Source of the DNA: Cryobacterium ruanii
Lineage (GTDB): Bacteria > Actinomycetota > Actinomycetes > Actinomycetales > Microbacteriaceae
NCBI RefSeq assembly: GCF_004404055.1
Contig: NZ_SOHK01000005.1
Span: 1 to 64,000 of the forward strand
Direction of reading: 5' to 3'
Length of the DNA: 64,000 nt
The notes below the pieces were generated by a model. The model was not told the DNA's origin. It worked only from the letters and a program-made list of their open reading frames with translations, and searched no databases. The first letter of the stretch is position 1; each line of letters opens with the position of its first letter. A program made the translations under genes and the position numbers. Below, piece by piece: positions 8,787-17,691 of the stretch.

Positions 8787-9620
8787 TTAGCGGGTGAGCG
8801 CCCCGATGATGCGCAGGATGCTCGGCAGGTCGTCGGTCGCTGCCTCGGGCGAAGCGGGTGCGAACCCGGTGATGGTCGCGCCGGCCACGGTGAATTCGGC
8901 GCGCAGCGCGGTGATCGCGCCGCCGAGATCGGCCACGCTCAGTCCGAACGGTATCAGGTCGCTGAGGCCCTCCAGCGCCGCGGGGTCGAGCACGTCGAGG
9001 TCGATGTGCACGAACACATGACGCGCACCGGTCGCAGCAATGGCCGCGACGAGGGAGGTCGGGTCGGCCAGCTCGGAACACGACACCCTCATCAGTTTGC
9101 GGTCGTGCAACAGCACGTCCTCGGCATCGTCGACGTCGCGAATGCCGGCGAGAACGACGTTCTGCAGTGGCACGCTGCTTGCGGCGGCCAGCTCGAATTC
9201 AGCGGGCCCCTCGCCGCTGATCGCGCGGAGCACCATGCCGCAGAATCCGCCCGACGGGGAGGATTCAGGGGTGTGCAGGTCGGGGTGGGCGTCGAACCAG
9301 ACGACGGCCAAATCGCCGGGATGCGTGCGTGCCGCGTGTTCGACCGCAGCGAGGGCAATGCCGCAGTCGCCGCCGATCGAGAGCGCCCAGTCGGTGGTGT
9401 CTTTTAATACCCTCGCGTGGCGCTCGCGCACCACCTGAATCGCCGAGAAGCGGTGCACCCCGGTATCGAGCGCGTCACCGGCCTCGACCGGCACGTCGAC
9501 CAGGCGGGTGGCCGAGAAGGGCAGATCGCCCTGGATGGCCGCCGCCCCGTCGACGAGGCGCATCGCGCGCGGAGAAATAGAACCCTGCCACTGCGGCACT
9601 ACAACGAAGGTGGGAGCCAT
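8787..9620 (-). CDS. Arginase/agmatinase-fold hydrolase
   Basis: A 277-residue ureohydrolase-fold protein. Metal-binding motifs are GGDCG (about residue 83), DAHPDLHTP (about 109) and HIDLDVLDP (about 200), matching GGDHS, DAHxD and DxDxxDP of arginase. The first motif has Cys in place of the manganese-binding His, so metal content or reaction may differ from true arginase or agmatinase. Family members hydrolyse guanidino or formimino groups in the cytoplasm. It stands alone between pspA and the crotonase; no arginine pathway genes are nearby. Confidence 0.88.
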   Translation of the reverse strand: MAPTFVVVPQWQGSISPRAMRLVDGAAAIQGDLPFSATRLVDVPVEAGDALDTGVHRFSAIQVVRERHARVLKDTTDWALSIGGDCGIALAAVEHAARTHPGDLAVVWFDAHPDLHTPESSPSGGFCGMVLRAISGEGPAEFELAAASSVPLQNVVLAGIRDVDDAEDVLLHDRKLMRVSCSELADPTSLVAAIAATGARHVFVHIDLDVLDPAALEGLSDLIPFGLSVADLGGAITALRAEFTVAGATITGFAPASPEAATDDLPSILRIIGALTR

Positions 9621-9654
9621 ACCTCAGTATGGCGCAGCGGCCCGGCAGGTCGGC

Positions 9655-9692
9655 ATCCGCTTCGCCATCAGCGAATTTCCCGCGAAGCGGAT
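9655..9692 (-). terminator. Hairpin between the arginase-like gene and pspA
   Basis: Perfect 11-base arms (9655-9665 and 9682-9692) around a 16-base loop. Since both flanking genes are on the minus strand, it lies upstream of the arginase-like start and downstream-facing for neither; it may be a leader structure rather than a terminator. Confidence 0.45.
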
Positions 9693-9766
9693 ACTGGGTC
9701 CCCTCACCCAATCAATTTGGTAGGCGTCATGGGTTCACAACCCTCATAGTTGTCAATCCAGTTCGA

Positions 9767-10498
9767 CTACCCCTCGATGGCGGCGGTGTTGCTGGCTTTC
9801 AGGGCCGCGAGGCGGGCATCCACTTCGGTGAGTTCGCCGAGGTCATCGAGGCTTTCGAACTGGGCGTCGAGGCTTGACGCGGCGAGCTCCTGCGCGCCGC
9901 GCACCCGGGCTTCCTCGCGACGGATCTTGTCTTCGAAGCGGTTGACCTCGCTGGTCGGGTCCATCATGTCGATGCTCTTGACGGCGTCCATCACCTGCGC
10001 CTGCGCCTGCGCGGTCTTCGAGCGCGCGACGAGCTCGGCGCGCTTGTTGGTGAGCTGCACCAGCTTCTCTTTCATGGCGTTCAGGCCGTTCTTGAGCTGG
10101 TTGACCACAGCGGTCTGCGCCTGTATCTGCGGTTCGGCGGTCTTGGCCTCCTTCTCGGAGGTGAGCTGCCGGCCGAGTGCGACCTTGGCGAGGTTGTCGA
10201 ACTTGTCGGCGTCAGCGGCGTTGCCGACCATTCGCAGTTCGTCTGCCTTGCGGCTCGCGGCGAGGGCCTTGTCGCCCCACTCCACGGCGGCTTCCTGGTC
10301 TTCGCGATAGTCGTCTTCGAGCAGGCGCAGGTTGCCGATGGTCTCGGCGATCGCGCTCTCGGCGTCGGAGATGCTGCTCGAGAAGTCCCGCACCATCTGG
10401 TCGAGCATTTTCGCGGGATCTTCCGCCGAGTCGAGGATTGCGTTGATGTTCGCTTTCGCGAGCTGGGAAATACGGCCGAAGATGGACTGCTTGGTCAT
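9767..10498 (-). CDS. pspA: PspA/IM30-family membrane-stress protein
   Basis: A 243-residue protein that is almost entirely alpha-helical with long coiled-coil stretches, the known build of PspA/IM30/Vipp1, which bind the inner face of the membrane and form ESCRT-III-like assemblies under envelope stress. The N-terminus, SIFGRISQLAKANINAIL followed by AEDPAKMLDQMVRD, is the family's conserved helix 1 region. ATG 10498 follows AAGGGA and is chosen over an upstream open stretch. No phage-shock partner genes (pspB/C/F) are adjacent. It is divergent from the amidotransferase gene, with about 220 bases of shared upstream DNA. Confidence 0.92.
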   Translation of the reverse strand: MTKQSIFGRISQLAKANINAILDSAEDPAKMLDQMVRDFSSSISDAESAIAETIGNLRLLEDDYREDQEAAVEWGDKALAASRKADELRMVGNAADADKFDNLAKVALGRQLTSEKEAKTAEPQIQAQTAVVNQLKNGLNAMKEKLVQLTNKRAELVARSKTAQAQAQVMDAVKSIDMMDPTSEVNRFEDKIRREEARVRGAQELAASSLDAQFESLDDLGELTEVDARLAALKASNTAAIEG

Positions 10499-10718
10499 TC
10501 GGATGTCCCTTCCATGAGAGTCGACCTGGCCCAGAAAATTCGCCAGGAAAGTGCGTGCATGCTCAAAGCTTAGGGTGACCGGCAGTCCCGAGTCTGGGAA
10601 CCTCATAAAATCCGCGACAAGGGGACATTGCCCAGTGTTACAGGGCGGTTCGCGTGCTACACCCGCGCCGCGCACAATTGAAACAGCGCAGCAGGATCGA
10701 TACCGACGGGAGCCCGGC

Positions 10719-11486
10719 ATGAACGAAGAATTCACGAACCGCATGCTCGCCGTCGTCGAGGTCACCACGGCGCGTCCCGACCGTCCCGCCTATCACGCCA
10801 AGGTGCAGGTGCTCAATTCTCGCGTGGTCGCCGACGCCGAAACGGCCGGCTGGGTCGTCACGCGGGTCGCCGCTGCCGACGTCACGGCCGACGAATTATT
10901 GCGCATCACAGCGGATGCCGACGCCGTCGTCATCGTCGGCGGCGAAGACGTCACACCCCACTTCTACGGCGGCAGCTCAGGCTACGAGGGCGAAACGGCG
11001 CACTTTGCCACCGCCGACGAGGGCCAGATCGCCCTCGTGCAGCGAGCCTTCGCGCTCGGCACCCCGCTGCTGGGTATCTGTCGTGGCCTGCAGATCATCA
11101 ATGTCGCCCTGGGCGGCACCCTCGTGCAGCACATCGACGACGGCATCCACAAGAACATCGACGTGCCGATCGACCAGATCCTCTCCACCCATGACGTCAC
11201 GCTCGCTGCCGACAGCACCCTCGCGTCGAGCCTGGGTCGGGTCGACATCACGGTGCAGAGTGCCCACCACCAGATCGTCGATCGCCTCGGTGTCGGGCTC
11301 GTGCCCGCCGCCCACGCCCCCGACGGCTTGATCGAAGCCCTCGAACACGTGACCGCGCCGATCACGGGGGTGCAGTGGCACCCCGAAGCGCCCGATTCCC
11401 CCGCCGATCAGCTCGCCCTGCTCCTAGCCGGCCTGGCTGACCAGCACGCCATCCGCGCGCTCGCCGAGTCCCTCGCCGCCGCCTGA
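10719..11486 (+). CDS. Class I glutamine amidotransferase (gamma-glutamyl-GABA hydrolase-like)
   Basis: A 255-residue stand-alone class I glutamine amidotransferase of the PuuD-like peptidase C26 group. The triad is visible: C121 in LLGICRGLQ, H221 and E223 in QWHPEAP. The conserved IVGGEDVTP is the typical GG-D-V-P loop of gamma-glutamyl-gamma-aminobutyrate hydrolases, which cleave gamma-glutamyl conjugates during polyamine or gamma-glutamyl compound breakdown. ATG 10719 follows GGGAG. The nearby gamma-glutamyltranspeptidase-like gene hints at gamma-glutamyl metabolism, but the two are not in one operon. Confidence 0.9.
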   Translation: MNEEFTNRMLAVVEVTTARPDRPAYHAKVQVLNSRVVADAETAGWVVTRVAAADVTADELLRITADADAVVIVGGEDVTPHFYGGSSGYEGETAHFATADEGQIALVQRAFALGTPLLGICRGLQIINVALGGTLVQHIDDGIHKNIDVPIDQILSTHDVTLAADSTLASSLGRVDITVQSAHHQIVDRLGVGLVPAAHAPDGLIEALEHVTAPITGVQWHPEAPDSPADQLALLLAGLADQHAIRALAESLAAA

Positions 11487-12198
11487 CCTTCAACGCCCCT
11501 CTCGCTACCCGTCCTTTGAACAGGTCCCGGAACGCGGGTCCATGATGGAAACTGGTCCCCGGTTCATAGGGTGGGCCCGGTCGCGCAAGTGTCCCGGCCA
11601 GAACAGAAGCGGCAAGAACGGGTGACCCGTTCCCGCCGCGAATCCCGATCCGCGAATCCCGATCCTTAGAGCCGAAAAAGCCCCGGCACTTCTCGCCTGG
11701 GGGGAGGTGAGAAATATGCCGGGGCCAATCGTTGGAGTGGGGGAACTCCGTGATTAAACGTACGGGGGATGGCCTGAGAAGAGGCTGGCAAAAACCATCT
11801 GAGCCCACCCCGCTGAGCGACCAGGCTCTCCCGGTCGGTCGGTTTGTTATGAATCCGTTGCAACCTGCAACTTGCAGGCCAAGGTCGGTGCCGAGGTCGA
11901 AGACTTTCTCGTGCACCGGGACAAAGCCGACGTCGACGGGCTCGATCAGGCACGCGACGCGGGGACCCGTGCGGTCCGCGGGAGTCTCGTGAGGCCTCCG
12001 CCGTACTTCCGCAGACCCGGCTGCACGCCGTCGAAGCCCTGCGCGCTGACCGGGCTGCTCGAGGCGTTCGGCATCGAGCATCCGGTCGGGGCGTATCTCG
12101 CCTTGGCCAAGGAAGACGAGTTTCTGACCTGGCACAGCACGGTCACCGACCGGGAGTTCAACTCCTGCCGCATCGCCTGTTACCTCGAAGAGACAGGA
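11487..12198. other. Gene-poor stretch of about 710 bases
   Basis: No intact gene is supported. Open frames here are short or have the composition of shadows. The stretch includes a hairpin (11681-11724), a tandem near-repeat of CGAATCCCGATC at about 11649-11675 and a small palindrome (11864-11878). It ends where a truncated oxidase begins, so it may have been inserted or rearranged, removing that gene's front part. No transposase or integrase could be recognised. Confidence 0.55.
11681..11724. repeat. Imperfect hairpin in a gene-poor region
   Basis: CCCCGGCA and TTCTC on the left pair with GAGAA and TGCCGGGG on the right, with small bulges. No T-run follows and no clear gene ends here on the plus strand except the amidotransferase, about 190 bases upstream. 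Confidence 0.55.
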
Positions 12199-12446
12199 TT
12201 AACTATGTGGCTCGGTACCTGCCAGGTCTCGACCCCACGCCGTACGCTGAGTTCACCTGCCTGTTCACGAACACGCCGACGGAGGACTTCATCATCGACC
12301 GCGTTGACAACATCACCCTGGTCCCGCCGTGCTCCGGGCACGGCGCCAAGTTCGCGCTGGTGATCGGCCAGCTCGCCGCGGACCTCGCCGCCGACCTCGC
12401 AACCGGCGTCGGGTCGGAGCCGCCCCAGTCTCGGATCAAGCCGTGA
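12199..12446 (+). pseudogene. C-terminal remnant of a sarcosine/N-methyltryptophan oxidase-like FAD enzyme
   Basis: About 80 residues match the end of monomeric sarcosine oxidase-type flavoproteins: YVARYLPGLDP, then FTNTPTEDFIIDR and PPCSGHGAKFA, the last being the FAD-contacting tail motif. Homology stops abruptly near 12199 and the FAD-binding N-terminus is absent from the preceding 700 bases. An in-frame GTG at 12207 exists, but a protein this short could not be a functional oxidase. Its stop codon overlaps the start of the M20 gene (GTGA), showing that the intact ancestor was the first gene of an operon with that hydrolase. Confidence 0.78.
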
Positions 12447-13711
12447 CGGTTCCCGCTCCGGCCACAACGCCCCGCTGTGCCGTACCCGCCGACACCGTCG
12501 CCGGGCTGCTGGCCGAGATCAGCCGGATCGGTGCCGATGCGCACCGCGGCGGCTACTCCCGGCCGGTGTTCTCGATCGCCGAATTCGATCTTCGCGCCTG
12601 GTTTCGCGCCCACGCGGCCAAACGCGGGCTCGACGTCACGACCGACCGCAATGGGGTCATTTGGGCCTGGTGGCACACGCCAAACGGTGACGCCGCGAAT
12701 GCCGTCGTCACCGGCAGTCACCTCGACTCGGTCCCCGGCGGCGGAGCCTTCGACGGCCCGCTGGGAGTCGCCTCCGCGCTCGTCGCCCTGGATATTCTGC
12801 AGGCCGGCGGCTTGCGCCCAAAACGCCCGCTCGCCATCGCGGTGTTCCCAGAGGAGGAAGGGTCGCGGTTCGGTGTGGCCTGTCTCGGCACCCGGGTGCT
12901 CACCGGCGCGATCGACGTGAACCTGGCCCGCGGACTGCGCGACCAGAACGGTGACACTTTCGCCGAGGTGGCTGCGAAAAGCGGCTTCGACCCGGCCTTT
13001 CTCGGACCCGACCCGGAGGCGCTCGCCCGCATCGGCACCTTCATCGAACTGCACGTCGAGCAGGGTCGTGAGCTCATCGATCGCCACCAGCCGGTCGGCA
13101 TCGGCTCGTCGGTCCTCGGCCATGGTCGCTGGCGGTTGAGTGTCACCGGCCAGGGCAACCATGCCGGCACCACCCTCATGACCGACCGGCACGACCCGAT
13201 GATCGCGGCGGCGGGAATCGTTGTGGCCATCCGCGACACGGCCCGCGCCCAGCCGGGTGCCCGTGCTACCGTCGGCCGGCTCGAACCCGTGCCGGGAGGC
13301 ACGAATGTGATTGCCTCGCGGGTCGACCTGTGGCTCGACGCGCGGCATCCCGATGACGCGGTGACGGCATCCGTTGTAGCGACGATTCTCGGGCAGGCAC
13401 GCCTGATCGCGGCGTCCGAGGGCTGCACGGTGCAGCTCACCGAAGAGTCGGTCAGCCGCACGGTCAGCTTCGACCCGGCGCTGCGCGATCACTTGAGCCT
13501 GCTACTGCCGGATGCCCCGGTGCAAGACACCGGAGCCGGTCACGACGCGGGAATCCTCACCCAGTTCGTGCCGACCGCGATGCTGTTCGTGCGCAATCCC
13601 ACCGGGGTGTCGCACTCCCCCGAGGAACACGTGGAGGACGACGACGCCGAGGCCGGGGCTCGCGCTCTCGCCCTGGTCCTGGCCGACCTGCTGGTGCCCG
13701 CCCCTGCCTGA
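12443..13711 (+). CDS. M20-family amidohydrolase (N-carbamoyl-L-amino acid hydrolase / allantoate amidohydrolase-like)
   Basis: A 422-residue zinc-dependent amidohydrolase. Metal ligands are seen in order: His in GSHLDSV, Asp in DGPLGV, Glu in FPEEEGSRF, His in IELHVEQG and the late His in GVSHSPEEH; QGNHAGTT lies in the lid domain. These motifs are those of the hydantoinase/carbamoylase family (beta-ureidopropionase, allantoate amidohydrolase). GTG 12443 is chosen because it forms a GTGA overlap with the upstream remnant, which implies past translational coupling. Loss of the upstream oxidase may have altered how this gene is transcribed and translated. The exact substrate is uncertain. Confidence 0.9.
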   Translation: MTVPAPATTPRCAVPADTVAGLLAEISRIGADAHRGGYSRPVFSIAEFDLRAWFRAHAAKRGLDVTTDRNGVIWAWWHTPNGDAANAVVTGSHLDSVPGGGAFDGPLGVASALVALDILQAGGLRPKRPLAIAVFPEEEGSRFGVACLGTRVLTGAIDVNLARGLRDQNGDTFAEVAAKSGFDPAFLGPDPEALARIGTFIELHVEQGRELIDRHQPVGIGSSVLGHGRWRLSVTGQGNHAGTTLMTDRHDPMIAAAGIVVAIRDTARAQPGARATVGRLEPVPGGTNVIASRVDLWLDARHPDDAVTASVVATILGQARLIAASEGCTVQLTEESVSRTVSFDPALRDHLSLLLPDAPVQDTGAGHDAGILTQFVPTAMLFVRNPTGVSHSPEEHVEDDDAEAGARALALVLADLLVPAPA

Positions 13712-13722
13712 CTTCACGCGAA

Positions 13723-13771
13723 AGCGGGTAAACGGCTACTTCAGCGGGGCTGAAGCAATCGTTTACCCGCT
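13723..13771. terminator. Bidirectional hairpin between the M20 gene and a small minus-strand gene
   Basis: Outer perfect 12-base arms (13723-13734 and 13760-13771) enclose a symmetric 4x4 internal loop and inner 7-base arms (13739-13745 and 13749-13755) with loop GGG. It lies 12 bases after the M20 stop and faces the end of the small CxxC gene. Confidence 0.8.
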
Positions 13772-13832
13772 CTCGACGAGTAGACAGCTGGCATCGATCG
13801 CTCGGGTTGATCGATGACATCGTGCGGTGGGG

Positions 13833-14090
13833 TCAGGCGGCCTTGTGTTTAACAGCGACACCGGCCGGGCTCGTGGAGTGGGCCCACGCGAGCAGATCGG
13901 CCTGCGCACGCCGCCGGCTCGCGGCAGTCTGCTTGGGGGGTACCGGAACGGTCATTCGGGAGCCGGGGCAATCCTCGGTGGAGCTGGCCAGGGAGTGATA
14001 GGTCGCGAAGCGGGTATCCGACGTGATCCACACCATTTGCTGGCATTCTGGGCACTCTGTCTGCAACATTTTCACGATTGTCCGTTCCAT
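13833..14090 (-). CDS. Small hypothetical protein with a CxxC motif
   Basis: An 85-residue protein beginning MERTIVKMLQTECPECQQ. The pair C13/C16 and a further Cys in STEDCPGS suggest a small metal-binding or zinc-ribbon-like fold. The pattern CPEC...F.TYHSLAS..EDCPGS followed by a basic, alanine-rich tail looks like a real, constrained protein. The start at 14090 is provisional: the ribosome site is weak, and the internal ATG at residue 8 is an alternative. The frame stays open further upstream, but that part overlaps the neighbouring transpeptidase gene and is not believed. Function unknown. Confidence 0.55.
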   Translation of the reverse strand: MERTIVKMLQTECPECQQMVWITSDTRFATYHSLASSTEDCPGSRMTVPVPPKQTAASRRRAQADLLAWAHSTSPAGVAVKHKAA

Positions 14091-14205
14091 CGCCGACTCG
14101 GGTAATCGGTTCGATAGCTCCAATGTAGTGGGGATAGACAGGTTGATGTCCTCCCCCTTCGTGGGGACAGCAGAAAAGCCGAAACGGTGGTATTTTGCTG
14201 CGGGG

Positions 14206-16062
14206 TTAGCGACCCGCGGCGTACCCCTGGGCCCCGCGCGGATTGGCCGCCGCCTGCAGCAGCCCGGACTGCGGGTCGCGGGTGACCGCCGAGATGCGAC
14301 CGAGCGCCCAGTCGCCGGCCCGGTTGATTCGGTGGCCGCGCCGTTCGAGTTCGGCGATGACCGCCTCGCCCAGTCGGTCTTCCACGACGGCGCCGCCGGG
14401 TTCCCAGGTGCGCGGCCAGAACGAGCCCGCAAACGAGGTGCTGTGAAAGGCCGGCGCATCGATTGCCTGCTGCGGGGTGTACCCGCCGACGATCGTTCGC
14501 AGCAGGTAGAGCAGCTGCCATTGGTCCTGCTGGTCGCCGCCGGGGGAGCCGAGCGCCGTCACCGCTTGCCCGTCCTTCAATACCAGCGTCGGGGTGAGGG
14601 TCGTGCGCGGGCGCTTGCCGCCGGTCAGGGCGGAGGGTGCGCCAGGCTCGAGCCAGGTCATCTGCAGGCGCGAACCGAGGCAGAACCCAAGCTCGGCAAT
14701 GGTCGGCGATGACTGCAGCCAGCCGCCCGACGGCGTCGCCGAGACCATGTTGCCCCACCGGTCGACGACGTCGATGTGGCAGGTGTCGCCGCGCAGCTCA
14801 CCGGTCGACAAGGTTTCAGGCTCCGCGTCGGCGCGAGCGGGCAGCATGACCGTCGGTTCACCGACAGCAGCGGATGCTGCCGCGCCTTGCGCGGACAGCG
14901 CCTGCGTCGTGTAGTCGGTGCGCAGCACCGGGTAATACGGGGCACGCCCGGGCACGACGCCCGGACGATATTCGTGTGAGGCCTGCTCGGTGATGAGCGC
15001 CCGCCGGATGGCCGCGTAGTCGGCCGACAATAGGTAATCCAGTGGAACGTCGGCGTCTCCGTAGTAGGCATCGCGGTCGGCAAAACTCAGCTTCTGGGCC
15101 TCGAGAATGGTGTGCGCGCCGAGCGCGGTCGACGGGTCGAGGTGTTCGTCGCTGAAACCCTCCAAAATCATCAGGGTCTGCAGCAGCGCCGGTCCCTGGC
15201 CCCAGGCGCCGGTTTTGGCGATGGCGTGGCCGCGAAAGACGACGGTCGTGGCCTCCTCGATGCTCGCTTCGAAACCGGCGAGATCGGCCAGCGTCATAAC
15301 GCTGGCATGGTCGGTGCCGGAGGAATGCCGGTGCGCCGTGAGCCCGAAGTCGACGATGGCGCGGGCCACGAACCCCTCCCGCCATTCCCTTCGGACCGCG
15401 TCGATGCGCCCCTCACGGGTGGTGACGGCCGAGTCCGCGCTCGCGGCGAGCAGTCGGTCGAGGCTCCTGGCCCAGGCTGAATTGGTCACGAGGTCGCCCG
15501 CCTCGGGAAGGTGGCCGTTCGGCATCCACTGAGCCGCCGAGGTCGGCCAGTGCTCGGTAAACAACGCCGCGACCGAGCCGATCGTGGCGACGACCCGGCC
15601 CAGAACCGGATGCCCGTCGCGCGCGTACCCCAGGGCGAAGGCGAGCACCGCGGCAAGCTCCCAAGTGCCGTGATCGCGCAGCAGTACCAGCCAGGCGTCG
15701 ACCGCGCCCGGTACGGCCGCGGCGAGCACGCCCGACCCGGGCACCAGGTCGAGGCCCTCTGACCGGTAGTGCTCGATGGTGGCAGCCTGCGGGGCCGGAC
15801 CCTGCCCCATCAAGACGCGCGGGGCATCCGGTTCGGTCGCCGTAACGAAGACGCCGGTCATGTCGCCACCTGGCCCATTCAGGTGCGGTTCCACCACGTG
15901 CAGCACGAAGGCGCCGGCGACCGCTGCGTCGAAGGCGTTGCCGCCGCGCTCGAGTACGGCCTGGGCGCAGGCCGTTGCGAGCCAGTGCGTCGAGGCGGTC
16001 ATGCCGAAGGTTCCCTGCAGGGTCGGACGGGTGGTGAAGGCGTTCGGAGCGGTATAAGTCAC
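14206..16062 (-). CDS. Gamma-glutamyltransferase-family Ntn hydrolase
   Basis: A 618-residue protein of the gamma-glutamyltranspeptidase family, whose precursor cleaves itself before a conserved Thr. That Thr is in RGDTCHIDVVDRWGNMVSATPS, about two thirds along, and the early motif GGNAFDAAVAGAF and the late LGSPGGDQQ are also typical. No signal peptide is evident, so unlike classical Ggt it may act in the cytoplasm; many such actinobacterial homologues have uncertain substrates (gamma-glutamyl amides, cephalosporin-type acyls or oxamates). GTG 16062 is preferred because AAGGGTGG precedes it; an upstream ATG at 16122 is possible. Confidence 0.88.
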   Translation of the reverse strand: MTYTAPNAFTTRPTLQGTFGMTASTHWLATACAQAVLERGGNAFDAAVAGAFVLHVVEPHLNGPGGDMTGVFVTATEPDAPRVLMGQGPAPQAATIEHYRSEGLDLVPGSGVLAAAVPGAVDAWLVLLRDHGTWELAAVLAFALGYARDGHPVLGRVVATIGSVAALFTEHWPTSAAQWMPNGHLPEAGDLVTNSAWARSLDRLLAASADSAVTTREGRIDAVRREWREGFVARAIVDFGLTAHRHSSGTDHASVMTLADLAGFEASIEEATTVVFRGHAIAKTGAWGQGPALLQTLMILEGFSDEHLDPSTALGAHTILEAQKLSFADRDAYYGDADVPLDYLLSADYAAIRRALITEQASHEYRPGVVPGRAPYYPVLRTDYTTQALSAQGAAASAAVGEPTVMLPARADAEPETLSTGELRGDTCHIDVVDRWGNMVSATPSGGWLQSSPTIAELGFCLGSRLQMTWLEPGAPSALTGGKRPRTTLTPTLVLKDGQAVTALGSPGGDQQDQWQLLYLLRTIVGGYTPQQAIDAPAFHSTSFAGSFWPRTWEPGGAVVEDRLGEAVIAELERRGHRINRAGDWALGRISAVTRDPQSGLLQAAANPRGAQGYAAGR

Positions 16063-16191
16063 TCGTCCACCCTTGCACGCGACCGGCAGAAAGGTGTGGG
16101 TTGGTCGGGTCGAATCGTGCAATGATCAGGCCAAGCGACCCGCCCGCCCAGCGGGGGGCCCAAAAGCACAGCTTTGAACCGGAGACGCATC

Positions 16192-16698
16192 GTGAACATT
16201 GATTGGGAATTCAACGGACTGCCGTTGCACGTGCTGATCGTGCACGCGGTCGTGATTGTGGTGCCGCTCGCCGCACTGTGTACGCTGCTGACCGCATTCT
16301 GGCCGGCCGCTCGGCGGCGACTGGGTATCGTGACGCCGCTCGTAGCCCTCGCCGCGGTGGTGCTGGTGCCGCTCGCGGTGCAGGCGGGGGAGTGGCTCCA
16401 ATCAAGGCTCGTCAACGTGACCCCGCTGCTCGGCGCGCACACGTCCCTCGGCACGACTCTGCTGCCGTGGGTGATCGGCCTATTCCTCCTGGCCGTGCTG
16501 CAATGGGTGTGGTACCGCTACGTTGTCGCTGAGGGCGCCCGTTTCTCCTCCGCGGTGCCGAGCCGATCAGCCCGCCTCGCGGTTCGGATCGTTCTCAATG
16601 CGATCGCTGTCGTGAGCGCGATCGGAGCGGTGGTGACGGTGGCCCTGATCGGCGAGTCGGGTTCGCGAGCGGTCTGGACCGACCTCTTCACCTCGTGA
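16192..16698 (+). CDS. DUF2231-type membrane protein
   Basis: A 168-residue integral membrane protein with about four transmembrane helices, opening WEFNGLPLHVLIVHAVVIVV, which matches the start of DUF2231 proteins. The function of this family is not established; the conserved His residues in the first helices have led to suggestions of heme binding. GTG 16192 lies eight bases after GGAG; a TTG at 16174 is less well placed. It stands alone and ends inside its own terminator hairpin. Confidence 0.75.
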   Translation: MNIDWEFNGLPLHVLIVHAVVIVVPLAALCTLLTAFWPAARRRLGIVTPLVALAAVVLVPLAVQAGEWLQSRLVNVTPLLGAHTSLGTTLLPWVIGLFLLAVLQWVWYRYVVAEGARFSSAVPSRSARLAVRIVLNAIAVVSAIGAVVTVALIGESGSRAVWTDLFTS

Positions 16699-16732
16699 GG
16701 GTGTCGCACGGCGGGTGCGGCACCCTCACGAG
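16692..16732. terminator. Bidirectional hairpin between convergent genes
   Basis: Arms 16692-16703 and 16721-16732 pair perfectly (12 bases), continuing inward with one or two mismatches around GGCGG. The DUF2231 stop codon lies inside the left arm and the FHA gene ends 14 bases beyond. Confidence 0.85.
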
Positions 16733-16745
16733 ATAACAACCCGGG

Positions 16746-17690
16746 TCAGGTGCGCGGCCTTGGCGGCTGCGGCTTCTGCACGGACAGTTCGCCGCCCACG
16801 CGTCCGCCGAACGGACGGCCGTGGTCGGCGAATTCCTCCCGAAAATAGCCCATGCGCCATGGGCCCATCTCGAGCCGCGAACCGGTGCGCAGAATCTGGC
16901 CGTTGCCGATGCTGCGGCCGTCTTCGGCAGGGCGGGAGCTGCCCGCAACCTCACCGATTGCGAACAGACGATACTCGTCGTTGTTGTCGTGGCGAATTTC
17001 GGCGTGCAGCGGCTTCAAACCGGCCAACTGCAGGTCGGCCTCGGGCGACGACCCAATCGTGGTCGTGCCCGGCAACAGGTTGAATTCCCGGGGCATCTGC
17101 CCGTTCCAGTTCTGCGACCCCACGACGAAAATGAGGCGCGGACGCCCGCTTCCCGGCGTGTAATGCGTGGTCGTGACTTTTCGGCGGTTGCGCCGGTCGA
17201 AGGTCGGTGCAATCGGGAACACGGTTGACGGCGGCAGCGGAATGACCACCGGCATGCGTGCCTGCCCGCGCAGGCGAGCCTGCACGAGCGGGCCCAGCGC
17301 GTTTCGCGACCCGAGAACAATGTGCGGCGACCGCGTCACAAGCCGTTGCGTGACGGATGCCTGCACGTCGCCCAGGCGGGCGATCAGGCCGACCGGCCCG
17401 GTGATCGACACGGTCAGTTTTCGAGCCGCAAGCTCGGCGGCCAGCGCACGCAGCGGTTCCAGGTTGAGGGCACGGCCCTGCACGAACATTTCCGGGTTAC
17501 TCGTGAAGATGGTGATCTCCGTGCCCTCCGCGGTCACCGTACCCTGCATGGTGTCCCGTGCCCCGAAGGTGTCGCCGGTGGAGCCGTCAGAGGAACCGTC
17601 CGGCCGGACCGACGGTTCCTCCAACGAGAACGCCAGATCGATGTGTAGGCGAACCGGCGAGGTTGTCGTCACGCTCGCCGAAGGGCTCAC
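16746..17690 (-). CDS. FHA-domain protein
   Basis: A 314-residue cytoplasmic protein. Its C-terminal third (about residues 205-300) is a forkhead-associated domain: FNLLPGTTTIGSSPEADLQL holds the conserved phosphothreonine-binding Gly/Ser, HAEIRH the conserved His, and GNGQILRTG the later Asn/Gly turn. The N-terminal 190 residues match no family I recognise. FHA domains bind phosphothreonine peptides made by Ser/Thr kinases; none is encoded nearby. GTG 17690 lies one base after the stop of the upstream small gene and follows AGGGG, so the two are translationally coupled. Confidence 0.82.
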   Translation of the reverse strand: MSPSASVTTTSPVRLHIDLAFSLEEPSVRPDGSSDGSTGDTFGARDTMQGTVTAEGTEITIFTSNPEMFVQGRALNLEPLRALAAELAARKLTVSITGPVGLIARLGDVQASVTQRLVTRSPHIVLGSRNALGPLVQARLRGQARMPVVIPLPPSTVFPIAPTFDRRNRRKVTTTHYTPGSGRPRLIFVVGSQNWNGQMPREFNLLPGTTTIGSSPEADLQLAGLKPLHAEIRHDNNDEYRLFAIGEVAGSSRPAEDGRSIGNGQILRTGSRLEMGPWRMGYFREEFADHGRPFGGRVGGELSVQKPQPPRPRT

Positions 17691-17691
17691 T

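Noticed and set aside
11640..11680. Tandem near-repeat with CGAATCCC, considered as the T-arm of a tRNA gene.
   Set aside because: No acceptor, D-arm or anticodon stem could be folded around it. No tRNA gene was found in the window.
13833..14459. Longer version (208 codons) of the small CxxC gene.
   Set aside because: The added N-terminal part overlaps the transpeptidase gene on the same strand in another frame and shows shadow composition; the start at 14090 gives a sensible small protein.
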